The notes under the pieces: generated by a model | Database searches by the model: none | The model's input: the letters and a program-made list of their open reading frames with translations, nothing else | Told to the model about the DNA's origin: nothing | From: Verrucomicrobiota bacterium | GTDB taxonomy: Bacteria > Chlamydiota > Chlamydiia > Chlamydiales > Rhabdochlamydiaceae | Length of the DNA stretch: 64,000 nucleotides | Assembly (NCBI GenBank): GCA_018239665.1 | Contig: JAFEGV010000004.1 | Location: 1 to 64,000, forward strand | Reading direction: 5' to 3' | Program-made: the position numbers and the translations under genes | Part shown: piece after piece, positions 34,703 through 41,974 of the stretch | How the letters are laid out: each line of letters starts with the position of its first letter | How positions within the stretch are numbered: position 1 is the stretch's first letter

Positions 34703-35847
34703 GCTCCTGCACCTTGGTGAGCTATGCGGCGGGCCTGGGCCAGAACGCCGGCCCCGAGTCCAAAAAGCATCGCTGCGAAGGAGATGATGACACCCAAAAT
34801 GGGGATCGAGATCAAAAGGAAATAGAGGACAAGGCCTAACGTCAATATAGGCAACCTGTTCACGCGGAACTTGAACTTCCCAAAGACCCAATTGGAAATC
34901 CAGAACACGGAATAAATTTTAGCAGTATAAAAACCGATGATGTTCGCTGCGATCAATGTCAGCGCGAACGGCACGCCTAAGATCGTCATCAAAAGGATAA
35001 GAGAGGCCAGCGGCAGCAGGATCAACAGCATCAATCCCCAGGAAAAAGCTTTCCATGGGTGGATCTTCAGCACATGCAATGCGCTCTCCAAGTTCTTAGG
35101 GAACATTTTGATTAAGATGATCCCGACGACAAGCGTATAGATAAAGTTCATCAGTAAGGCGACAACCTTGCCGCCGACAAGAAGGCTTTGGACCCACGTC
35201 CCCTTGACCAACTCATGAACCAAAGAAGGATGGTGGGTGATCTGCCCTTGGACCTCGGCTCCTTGATCAATCCAAGCAGTTGTGCTGCTGCGATAATCGA
35301 TGCTGCCGCCGATATGGGCCCTTGACGTGATCCGAAGCTGCCCAACATAGGCTTGGACCTTGTTGACAATATAGGAAGAGATCCTCAAGTTCGAGGCGAC
35401 AATTGTTACATCGTTGCCAATTTTGGAAGAAAGATCGACGTTGCCGGCTGTGATCACCGCATTGTTCCCTACCGTTGAAGAGGCAAGCAGCTGAACGTTG
35501 CCGGCCACTGCTGTCACATTGTTGCCGACGTTCCCGCTGATCAAAACCTGTCCTGCAATGCAACGGACATTGTGGGCTACGATCCCTGAAATATCGATGC
35601 TTCCGCCGGCTGCGATCACATCCCCATTGATCTTCCCGTCGATCACGATCTGGTTGGCCAAAATATAGACATCGCCATTGACTTCTCCGGATATTTCTAC
35701 GCTATCGCCAAAAGCAAAGTAATCTCCTTGATAGACAGAACCTGCCGGCAGAACGATCACGTGGGAGGCCTCAGATTTTGGTTGATCGTCGTCCGACCAA
35801 GCAGCGCTAGAGAAAATAAGCAATATAAGAAAAATTAATCGGTGCAC
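34699..35847 (-). CDS. membrane protein with polymer-forming (bactofilin-like) beta repeats
   Basis: 382 residues. A GTG at 35847 with AAGG seven bases upstream gives a signal peptide (VHRLIFLILLIFSSAAWS). The next ~170 residues are regular short beta repeats (VEISGEVNGDVYILANQIV, IDGKINGDVIAAGGSIDI, ISGNVGNNVTAVAGNV) of the polymer-forming cytoskeletal/DUF583 type, predicted to form a right-handed beta-helix outside the membrane. The last ~150 residues hold about four membrane spans and a glycine-rich end. The N-terminus overlaps the hemA end by 13 bp and the stop overlaps the M48 gene's ATG. Likely an envelope scaffold; exact role unknown. Confidence 0.75.
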   Translation of the reverse strand: MHRLIFLILLIFSSAAWSDDDQPKSEASHVIVLPAGSVYQGDYFAFGDSVEISGEVNGDVYILANQIVIDGKINGDVIAAGGSIDISGIVAHNVRCIAGQVLISGNVGNNVTAVAGNVQLLASSTVGNNAVITAGNVDLSSKIGNDVTIVASNLRISSYIVNKVQAYVGQLRITSRAHIGGSIDYRSSTTAWIDQGAEVQGQITHHPSLVHELVKGTWVQSLLVGGKVVALLMNFIYTLVVGIILIKMFPKNLESALHVLKIHPWKAFSWGLMLLILLPLASLILLMTILGVPFALTLIAANIIGFYTAKIYSVFWISNWVFGKFKFRVNRLPILTLGLVLYFLLISIPILGVIISFAAMLFGLGAGVLAQARRIAHQGAGA

Positions 35848-37076
35848 AAAAGAACCTTGTTTTCCGTCGAAGAAATGGATGGAATCGATTGATTTAGTTC
35901 CATGCCGCATACCGCTCCTTCTTTAGAGGGAGTTGCAAAACTTGCTTTGGTGGCCAAATTCGATGATTTTTGTTCAGGTTCGGTTTTTGCGCAAATTGAC
36001 ATACTCCATTGAGAGCAGACGATTTGCGCAGAATCCGAATCCTGGACAAAAAGCTCGGACTTGGGTCCAATTTGAAGTTTTGCAATTCCTTCTTTACGAT
36101 GAAAGATCTCGATCTGCCTTTGCACAAGGCCCCATACCATTTGTTCTGCATGCGACAGCGCATTGATATCGCATTCTCTTTTTTGGTCGATGAGCTTTCC
36201 CAACTCTTCGATATTAAATAACGTCAGATTGGGATGCCTGCCTAACTGCGGGTCGACAGTCCTAGGAACACTGAGATCAAAAATGAGCTTTGCGTTCAGA
36301 TTCCCTCCTTCCAATTGCTGCGAAGAGAGGACATATTGGGAATGGTTCGTTCCGCAAATGACAAGATCGTAATCTTTCCAGGCATTTAATTGAGACCAAT
36401 CAAAAACTTGCAAGCCGAATTCTTGCTGCAGCTCTTGCGCAGAGAGAATTCCTCTCGTAAAGAGGGTCAGCTTATTGCACCGTTTTTGCTTGAAATGGGC
36501 TATGGCTTTCCGGTTGATCTCTGAATTGCCGACAAAAAGGATGTTCCTATTGTGCAGATCTTCAAAGAACCATTGGCTGATCTGCAAAATCATTCCAGGC
36601 AAGGTCTGATGTTTTCTTGCGACAGGGCCTTTCGAACGGATCTGCTTTCCGATTTTTAAGCTCTTCTGAAAAAGAAAATGCATGCAGCTGGGAAGCCGAT
36701 AATAAATCGCCGTCGATTCATATGCGAGTTTCACTTGCCGCTGAATTTCAGATTCGCCAAGAATGACGCTGTCGAGCCCTGATGTCACTGCTGCAAGATG
36801 AAAAAAGCAATCGGAACCAAAAAAGGTGTATAGCTTATGCTCAAACGGCTCGGTCACCTCATCGCGAAGACGGTTCAATATCCGCGTATGGGCATAGGCC
36901 AAATCTTCTGCGCTGAAATAAATTTCCGTGCGGTTGCAAGTCGACAAAACAGTGCAGCTAAGCTCTTTGGCAATGCGCGTCTCTTTGGAAAATTGACGCT
37001 GGCATGCCTTTGCCAGCATTTCTCTTAAAGACAACTCCGATGATTTATGATTGATCCCTAAAACACCAATGCGCAT
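35835..37076 (-). CDS. hemA: glutamyl-tRNA reductase with an element-derived insertion
   Basis: 413 residues. Catalytic core LSTCNRTEIYFS (nucleophile Cys47), LDSVILGESEIQRQVK, the NADPH-binding NILFVGNSEINRKAIAHFK and SVPRTVDP are all present. It reduces Glu-tRNA to glutamate-1-semialdehyde, the first step of haem synthesis. Near the C-terminus 57 residues (from EGIAKLQIGP to ASFATPSK) are encoded by palindromic element C plus its 4-bp duplicate; deleting it joins IEIFHRK to EGAVCGMELNQ and gives a 356-residue enzyme. The insertion lies in the C-terminal dimerisation region, past the catalytic and NADPH domains, so activity may survive. Confidence 0.9.
   Translation of the reverse strand: MRIGVLGINHKSSELSLREMLAKACQRQFSKETRIAKELSCTVLSTCNRTEIYFSAEDLAYAHTRILNRLRDEVTEPFEHKLYTFFGSDCFFHLAAVTSGLDSVILGESEIQRQVKLAYESTAIYYRLPSCMHFLFQKSLKIGKQIRSKGPVARKHQTLPGMILQISQWFFEDLHNRNILFVGNSEINRKAIAHFKQKRCNKLTLFTRGILSAQELQQEFGLQVFDWSQLNAWKDYDLVICGTNHSQYVLSSQQLEGGNLNAKLIFDLSVPRTVDPQLGRHPNLTLFNIEELGKLIDQKRECDINALSHAEQMVWGLVQRQIEIFHRKEGIAKLQIGPKSELFVQDSDSAQIVCSQWSMSICAKTEPEQKSSNLATKASFATPSKEGAVCGMELNQSIPSISSTENKVLLCTD
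35926..36092. repeat. palindromic element copy C (167 bp), inserted in frame in hemA
   Basis: Ends GAGGGAGTTGCAAAACTT and AAGTTTTGCAATTCCTTC. Exact target duplication TTTA at 35922-35925 and 36093-36096. 167 + 4 = 171 bp, in frame. The outer parts match copies B and D (GCTTTG..., TCGATGATTTT), while the interior differs. Orientation relative to the host gene is the same as in B and D, but hemA reads it in another frame. Confidence 0.85.
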
Positions 37077-37212
37077 AGGCAGCTCTCTTTAATTGCGACC
37101 TGTCCAATTGTGTATATATAAAGGTTTTGATTCAATCGCACAAGCGATTTTGGTTTTATTCCGAAACTCCTTTAGCAATCTGGCTTTGGTTGCCCCGCCG
37201 AACGGAAATATT

Positions 37213-37279
37213 GGTAACACTTTAGTCCTCCAAAATGGTTAACAAACTGTCACCTATGTTGGCGAACTAAAGTGCTACC
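37213..37279. repeat. short inverted repeat, possible insertion-sequence end remnant
   Basis: GGTAACACTTTAGT and ACTAAAGTGCTACC are inverted with one mismatch. To the right, ACCTATGTTGGCGAACT is followed by the similar ACCTAAGTTAGTGAATT, an imperfect direct repeat. Multiple short repeats at one end are typical of IS21-like elements, but no transposase is present. Part of the 582-bp non-coding stretch upstream of the F-box gene. Confidence 0.35.
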
Positions 37280-37301
37280 TAAGTTAGTGAATTGGACTCA
37301 T

Positions 37302-37420
37302 TGCGGGGCCAGCGCCTCTGCGTTCTCTGTGGTGAATACTGGTTTCCTTCCGCACTCTAAACTAAGAAAGAAGAATTTCACCACAGAGGTCACAGAGAGC
37401 ACAGAGGCGCTGGCCGCGCA
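37302..37420. repeat. 119-bp inverted repeat with CACAGAG-type arms
   Basis: Arms TTGCGGGGCCAGCGCCTCTG and its approximate complement at 37385-37420 (CAGAGGCGCTGGCCGCGCAA). Both arms read TTCACCACAGAG..CACAGAGG on one strand. Repeats with this CACAGAG wording occur in many unrelated bacterial genomes, to my recollection. The remainder of the gap to 37658 is AT-rich with no gene seen; AAAAAAGGAG just before 37659 is the ribosome site of the next gene. Confidence 0.6.
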
Positions 37421-37658
37421 AAACTCTCTAATGATTTTTGGCTCAAATAACTCGCATCGAATCATTTCTTTAGAAAAAGCGGAACATAGAGAGAGTCTTT
37501 AAAATCACTTAACGCAATAACAACCAATAAGTTAGATATATTTTATCTCCAATACATTAACTAGCTAAAAAACCATTAAATAAATGATTGACTTTAATTA
37601 AAAATTATAATATATTGATTGTTTAATATTAAATTTTAAACCAAAAAAGGAGATCAAT

Positions 37659-39104
37659 ATGTCAATAAATGGGGAAAATCCTACATTAACATCATCACAA
37701 GCTCACCCGCCTGCATCCGGTATACTTACACCTAACAACTTTCATGAACAACTATTCGGGGTATTGCCCAGTGACACGCTTGCCATGATTTTGTCTCAAT
37801 TGAAATTGCCTCAGATTGCAAGCTTTAGCCTTGCAAGCAAATTTTGCCATGCGATCTCTTTTCAATTGGACAATCTCTGGCGTCAATTATTTACGAATGT
37901 GTTTTCAATCCCCTTACCTAAACCTCAAAGCTGCTGTTTAGCCGAATATAAGCATCAACATGTTCTGAATACTAATCTCAAAAATGGCGCGCATAAGGAA
38001 CAGATATTAACAGGACACGAAGGCTCTGTTCGATGCGTTATTCAAGCCGATGGAAAAATTATCTCCGGTTCAAATGACACAACGATGAAGGTCTGGGATT
38101 TAGAAAAGGGTAAATGCCTGACCACGCTGGAAGGCCATGAAGGCGCAGTCTCCGCTCTTACTTTCGACAAGGGTAAGATTGTCTCTGGCTCAATCGACGG
38201 CTCAATCAAGGCCTGGAATGTTGAAACCGGTGAATGTTTACATACTCTATTTGAGAATGATGAAGCGATCGCATGTCTTGCTGTAAACAAAGGAAAAGTC
38301 ATTTCAGGTTCAATGGATAGCACGATCAAGATCTGGGATTTGGAGTCTGAAAAATGTCTAACCGCATTAAAAGGGCATCAAGGCCCTATTACCTCTCTTG
38401 CCGTTGCCAACGAACTGATCTTCTCAGCCTCTAGCGATGGCACAATCAAGGTCTGGGATCTAGAGACTGGAGAATGCATAACCACAATAAACGAGCATTG
38501 CGTCTCGCTTGTTATTAACAACGGAAAGATCTACGCAGCCTCAATTGATAATACGATCAAGATTTTGGACATTGAGAGTGGAGAATGCCTGCAGACATTA
38601 AAGGGACACGATGACTATATCGTCTCTCTTACTATTGTGAATGATAAGATTATCTCATGCTCCTTTGACAATGTCGTGAAAATCTGGGATGCCGAAACGG
38701 GTAAGTGTCTACATACGATGCATGGATCTAAAGGCGTTATTCTCGACATGACTTATGCTGATGGCAAAGTCATTTCAGGATCAAACGACAATACGATCAA
38801 GATCTGGGACCTTAGTCCTCAAAAGATCCTTGACGAGATCGTAGCGCTGCTAAAAAGTAATCATTCAGATACAGCCAAAGCCCTGAAAAAATTTTTAAAA
38901 TTGCCTAATTTCATAAAAAATAAGGTCTATGAAGAATTTTCTAAACTTCTTCAGAACCATGAAATTCATTATCCCGGGAATATACAAACAGCATTCCTCG
39001 ATCCAAAACTCCCGCGCAATGACCTAAGAATTTTAGCAATTCAAAATTTCTTACTTAAGCTAGAGGCGGAACGAAATAACTCCCCTACCCTTTCTGCAGG
39101 TTAA
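37659..39104 (+). CDS. F-box and WD40-repeat protein, eukaryote-like (candidate effector)
   Basis: 481 residues, no signal peptide. After a Ser/Pro-rich start, residues about 36-78 form an F-box (LPSDTLAMILSQLKLPQIAS... LWRQLF), the segment that in eukaryotes docks to SKP1 of SCF ubiquitin ligases. Seven WD40 repeats follow (for example TGHEGSVRCV...MKVWDLE, LKGHQGPITSL...IKVWDLE, LKGHDDYIVSL...VKIWDAE), enough for one seven-bladed propeller that would bind a substrate. This is the FBXW domain order. A C-terminal helical tail ends the protein. The gene is more AT-rich than its neighbours and lies beside repeats, suggesting acquisition. Type III secretion into the host is an inference. Confidence 0.85.
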   Translation: MSINGENPTLTSSQAHPPASGILTPNNFHEQLFGVLPSDTLAMILSQLKLPQIASFSLASKFCHAISFQLDNLWRQLFTNVFSIPLPKPQSCCLAEYKHQHVLNTNLKNGAHKEQILTGHEGSVRCVIQADGKIISGSNDTTMKVWDLEKGKCLTTLEGHEGAVSALTFDKGKIVSGSIDGSIKAWNVETGECLHTLFENDEAIACLAVNKGKVISGSMDSTIKIWDLESEKCLTALKGHQGPITSLAVANELIFSASSDGTIKVWDLETGECITTINEHCVSLVINNGKIYAASIDNTIKILDIESGECLQTLKGHDDYIVSLTIVNDKIISCSFDNVVKIWDAETGKCLHTMHGSKGVILDMTYADGKVISGSNDNTIKIWDLSPQKILDEIVALLKSNHSDTAKALKKFLKLPNFIKNKVYEEFSKLLQNHEIHYPGNIQTAFLDPKLPRNDLRILAIQNFLLKLEAERNNSPTLSAG

Positions 39105-39163
39105 CTCTGGACTTTAGAGCACGGAGTGCAAAAGGCAGCGCTCCTGCTTTGAGCCATGAAACA

Positions 39164-39781
39164 TTACTCGATGTCGATCTCAGACATCGAGCCTTTAAAA
39201 GCCTCTTGGACCGCTTCATAAGAGAAGCCTCTGCGCAAAAGTTGGGCGATGATCTTTCTCCGGTCTTTTCCCTGCAAGGCCGAAGATCGTTTTTTCAAAT
39301 AGGCCTGCAACGACTGTTTCTCCTCCTTTTCAATCACGGGACGAAGCTTGGCAACTTCAGACGAGGAGATCTTCTTATGCTTGAGCATCTGGAAAATATA
39401 TTGAGGGCCATGCCCTTTCTTAAGCTCCCGGCGGGCCACTCCCACCGCCCTGTTCCCGTCATGGATGTATCCTTTTTGCTCGAAGTACTGGACGGCCTCG
39501 CCTGCCGCTTCTTCGGAGATGCCTTTAAGCATGAGCTTCTGCTTTAGCTCCGGCCCAAAGTACCCTTTTCGAGCTAGAAGCCGGACCCCCTCTGCCCGGG
39601 CAGCCTGGGACTCGATCTCCTGGAATTTGGCCAGAAACTCCCCTTTTTCGTTGCAGGCCCGCAAACTGCTTAACCGCCTGGAAAACAGCGATTTACGAAC
39701 AGATCGCACACATTCCCCATCCCAATATATATGCAGGAGGGAAGGATTTTGCAAATCTCCTTCGAAACGCAATTTATTCAT
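39164..39781 (-). CDS. recX: regulatory protein RecX
   Basis: 205 residues of tandem three-helix RecX repeats: ARAEGVRLLARKGYFGPELKQKLMLKG, AAGEAVQYFEQKGYIHDGNRA, and a C-terminal RKIIAQLLRRGFSYEAVQEAF. The N-terminal ~45 residues are a small beta domain seen in longer RecX proteins. RecX binds along RecA filaments and inhibits recombinase activity. recA is not in the window. Confidence 0.88.
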   Translation of the reverse strand: MNKLRFEGDLQNPSLLHIYWDGECVRSVRKSLFSRRLSSLRACNEKGEFLAKFQEIESQAARAEGVRLLARKGYFGPELKQKLMLKGISEEAAGEAVQYFEQKGYIHDGNRAVGVARRELKKGHGPQYIFQMLKHKKISSSEVAKLRPVIEKEEKQSLQAYLKKRSSALQGKDRRKIIAQLLRRGFSYEAVQEAFKGSMSEIDIE

Positions 39782-39908
39782 AGTGAACCATTTAAATATA
39801 AATCGGCTAATTTAACATAGTATAATATATTGTCAAATCGTGATATAATAAATATTGGAGAGAAATTGTTAAATTAAATCCTCCACAATTCTTTCCAATG
39901 AGGTATTT

Positions 39909-40127
39909 ATGTCAGTCTCAACACCATCTTCCAGCCCTACGGATTATCAGGCAAACTTTAATCCGAACAACCCCTACTCCGACTTCTTCAACACTAAAGG
40001 TTTTGCAGCAGGATTAGATAGGACAAATAGTTTCTACGTCCAACAATCCGATCAAGCCCAGCAGCGTAGCCAAGAAGCAATTAATGAATCGTTTAATTCC
40101 GATTCTCAGACACCCGTGATTATTTAA
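39909..40127 (+). CDS. small uncharacterised protein, 72 residues
   Basis: MSVSTPSSSPTDYQANFNPN begins a Ser/Pro/Asn/Gln-rich, probably disordered protein with no membrane span. GAGG six bases before the ATG and a terminator just after the stop support it as a real gene. It and the next gene share an SSS/P-rich start, suggesting related small secreted or chaperone-bound proteins, but I recognise no family. Confidence 0.6.
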   Translation: MSVSTPSSSPTDYQANFNPNNPYSDFFNTKGFAAGLDRTNSFYVQQSDQAQQRSQEAINESFNSDSQTPVII

Positions 40128-40137
40128 GATCACCTCG

Positions 40138-40172
40138 TGGCTGCCTAGACAAAACCTAGGCAGCCATTTTTA
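40138..40172 (+). terminator. Rho-independent terminator
   Basis: TGGCTGCCTAG pairs with CTAGGCAGCCA (11 bp) around a 7-base loop, followed by TTTTTATTT. Ends the 72-residue protein gene. Confidence 0.85.
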
Positions 40173-40253
40173 TTTATACCCAATAAAATCAGAATATTTT
40201 ATATTTAAAGTAAGATATAAAGAAAATATTTTAATTTAAACTGGTGAGCATTA

Positions 40254-40574
40254 ATGTCATCTTCATCAAATAATCCAATAGGCCCCCCTTCCAACACACC
40301 TCCGACGCCGCCTCCTACACCTCCGCCTTCTACTACCCCCACGACGAGCGGCTCCCAGCAAGGCTCTCAAGCTCAAGCCTCTCAACAGCTTTCATGGGAA
40401 GACCCCACCGGAGCCTGGGCTAAATTTTTAGGACCGACCGCTAGCCCTAAGGATGTTGAAATATTCATCGGCCAGCTCATGAAATTCTTTAGCAATGTGA
40501 TCATTCAACAGAGCAATGAAGCGGCCAAACGGGCTTACCAGCAAATGCAGCAATCGATTGAAGGGAACGATTAG
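40254..40574 (+). CDS. small proline-rich protein upstream of rluD
   Basis: 106 residues. Starts MSSSSNNPIGPPSNTPPTPP, continues with Pro/Thr and Gln/Ser-rich sequence, then a compact helical half from SWEDPTGAWAKFLG to the end (IGQLMKFFSNVIIQQSNEAA). Chlamydia also has a small conserved gene in front of rluD, as I recall, so this may be its counterpart. The layout, disordered N-terminus plus a small helical domain, would suit a secretion substrate; function unknown. Confidence 0.6.
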   Translation: MSSSSNNPIGPPSNTPPTPPPTPPPSTTPTTSGSQQGSQAQASQQLSWEDPTGAWAKFLGPTASPKDVEIFIGQLMKFFSNVIIQQSNEAAKRAYQQMQQSIEGND

Positions 40575-40613
40575 TCTCTTGAATCCCTGTGTTTTCCATG
40601 ATAAAATGCCCTC

Positions 40614-41534
40614 ATGCAGGAAATCACAGATATTTTTACAACCTCTTCTGAAGAAGCAGGCGTCCGGCTGGACAAGCTGCTGACAAACCGCTTTCCTCAG
40701 CACTCCCGAACTTATTTTCAGTACCTCATCGACCAAGGTTGCGTCCTCGTGAACGGCGCTATCTATAAAAAAAGAGAAAAGCCCAAGGCCGACGATGAGA
40801 TCGAAGTCTGCTTCCAGCTCACGCCCGAGCTCTCCTTAGAGCCGCAGGACATTCCCCTAAACATCCTTTATGAAGACCCTTACCTGGTTGCGATTGACAA
40901 GCCGGCCGGAATGGTCGTCCACCCGGCACCCGGCCATCCCTCAGGGACATTTGTCAATGCCCTCTTGCACCACTGTAAAGAACTTCAGGGCAGCGATTCT
41001 TTGCGCCCCGGGATCGTCCACCGCCTCGACAAGGACACTTCGGGAGTTCTTCTTGCCGCTAAGACGCAGGAGGCCCATCAAAAGTTGGTCCAGGCCTTTT
41101 CAGAGAGAAAAATCGACAAGACTTACTTGGCCGTTGCAGTAGGAAAAGCCCAAGAAGGACTTATCGATGCGCCTATTAAACGGCATCCTGTTAACCGCAA
41201 GGAGATGGCCGTGTGTCCGGAAGGGAAGGAAGCGAAAAGTCTCTGCAGGATCCTCGGTTATAACGAGGCGCTGTCATTCGTTGAGATCAAACTGATCACA
41301 GGCCGGACCCATCAAATCCGCGTCCACCTCAAGCACAAAGGAACGCCTGTCCTGGGGGATCCTGTTTATGGAAGTCTCAGCGCCAATAAAAAGTACCAAG
41401 TTGAACGGCAACTTCTTCACGCCTATCAAATAAAATTTAACCACCCAATCACTAATGCGCCTTTGGAAATTTGCGCTCCCATCCCCAAAGATCTGAGAAG
41501 CTTTGCAGAGTCTTTCCCAAATACCAATTTTTGA
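40614..41534 (+). CDS. rluD: ribosomal large subunit pseudouridine synthase, RluD type
   Basis: 306 residues. N-terminal S4 RNA-binding domain (VRLDKLLTNRFPQHSRTYFQ...CVLVNGA) and the RluA-family catalytic domain with GIVHRLDKDTSGVLLAAKT, whose Asp is the catalytic residue, followed by KTYLAVAVG and the C-terminal GRTHQIRVHLKHKG. Isomerises specific uridines of 23S rRNA (helix 69 for RluD). Gene order with the KH protein downstream is as in Chlamydia. Confidence 0.92.
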   Translation: MQEITDIFTTSSEEAGVRLDKLLTNRFPQHSRTYFQYLIDQGCVLVNGAIYKKREKPKADDEIEVCFQLTPELSLEPQDIPLNILYEDPYLVAIDKPAGMVVHPAPGHPSGTFVNALLHHCKELQGSDSLRPGIVHRLDKDTSGVLLAAKTQEAHQKLVQAFSERKIDKTYLAVAVGKAQEGLIDAPIKRHPVNRKEMAVCPEGKEAKSLCRILGYNEALSFVEIKLITGRTHQIRVHLKHKGTPVLGDPVYGSLSANKKYQVERQLLHAYQIKFNHPITNAPLEICAPIPKDLRSFAESFPNTNF

Positions 41535-41638
41535 ATAGGCTTGTGTATTTTATACACTTTTGCATATCATTGAAATAGAGAAGGATTAGATAACTTTTCT
41601 AATGGCTACACTGAGCGCATCAAATTAAGGATCGAACT

Positions 41639-41887
41639 ATGAAAGAGTTTGTAGAATACATTGTGAAAAATCTCGTCGACCACCCAGAGCAAGTCCGCAT
41701 CAATGAAATCGGCGGCACGCATACGCTCATCATCGAGCTTGCCGTTGAAAAATCAGATATCGGCAAGATCATTGGAAAAAAAGGCAAGACGATCAATGCA
41801 ATCCGCACCCTGCTGATGTCGGTTGCAAGCCGCAACGGTATCCGAGTCAACCTCGAGATCATCGAAGAAGGCGAACCAAAAGCTTAA
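41639..41887 (+). CDS. khpA: KH-domain RNA-binding protein (KhpA)
   Basis: 82 residues, almost entirely one KH domain: VEKSDIGKIIGKKGKTINAI with the GKKG RNA-gripping loop, preceded by MKEFVEYIVKNLVDHP, as in KhpA/YlqC. In Gram-positive bacteria KhpA pairs with KhpB and affects cell elongation and RNA stability; the chlamydial role is not known to me. The rluD-khpA neighbourhood is conserved in chlamydiae. Confidence 0.9.
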   Translation: MKEFVEYIVKNLVDHPEQVRINEIGGTHTLIIELAVEKSDIGKIIGKKGKTINAIRTLLMSVASRNGIRVNLEIIEEGEPKA

Positions 41888-41974
41888 TTCTTTAAAATTT
41901 TAAGGTTTTACTCGTTCTTTTCCAAAGAACTTAGGAAACCTTTGCGCTTAAAATTGCAGTGTTTTTTGGAGCGC

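Noticed and set aside
34703-34891. Upstream extension of the M48 protease gene to 34891
   Set aside because: It would overlap the previous gene by nearly 190 bp; the ATG at 34702 (ATGA overlap) gives the expected signal peptide once the element is removed.
37272-37502. 76-codon open frame upstream of the F-box gene
   Set aside because: Runs through the CACAGAG inverted repeat and has no ribosome site or recognisable product.
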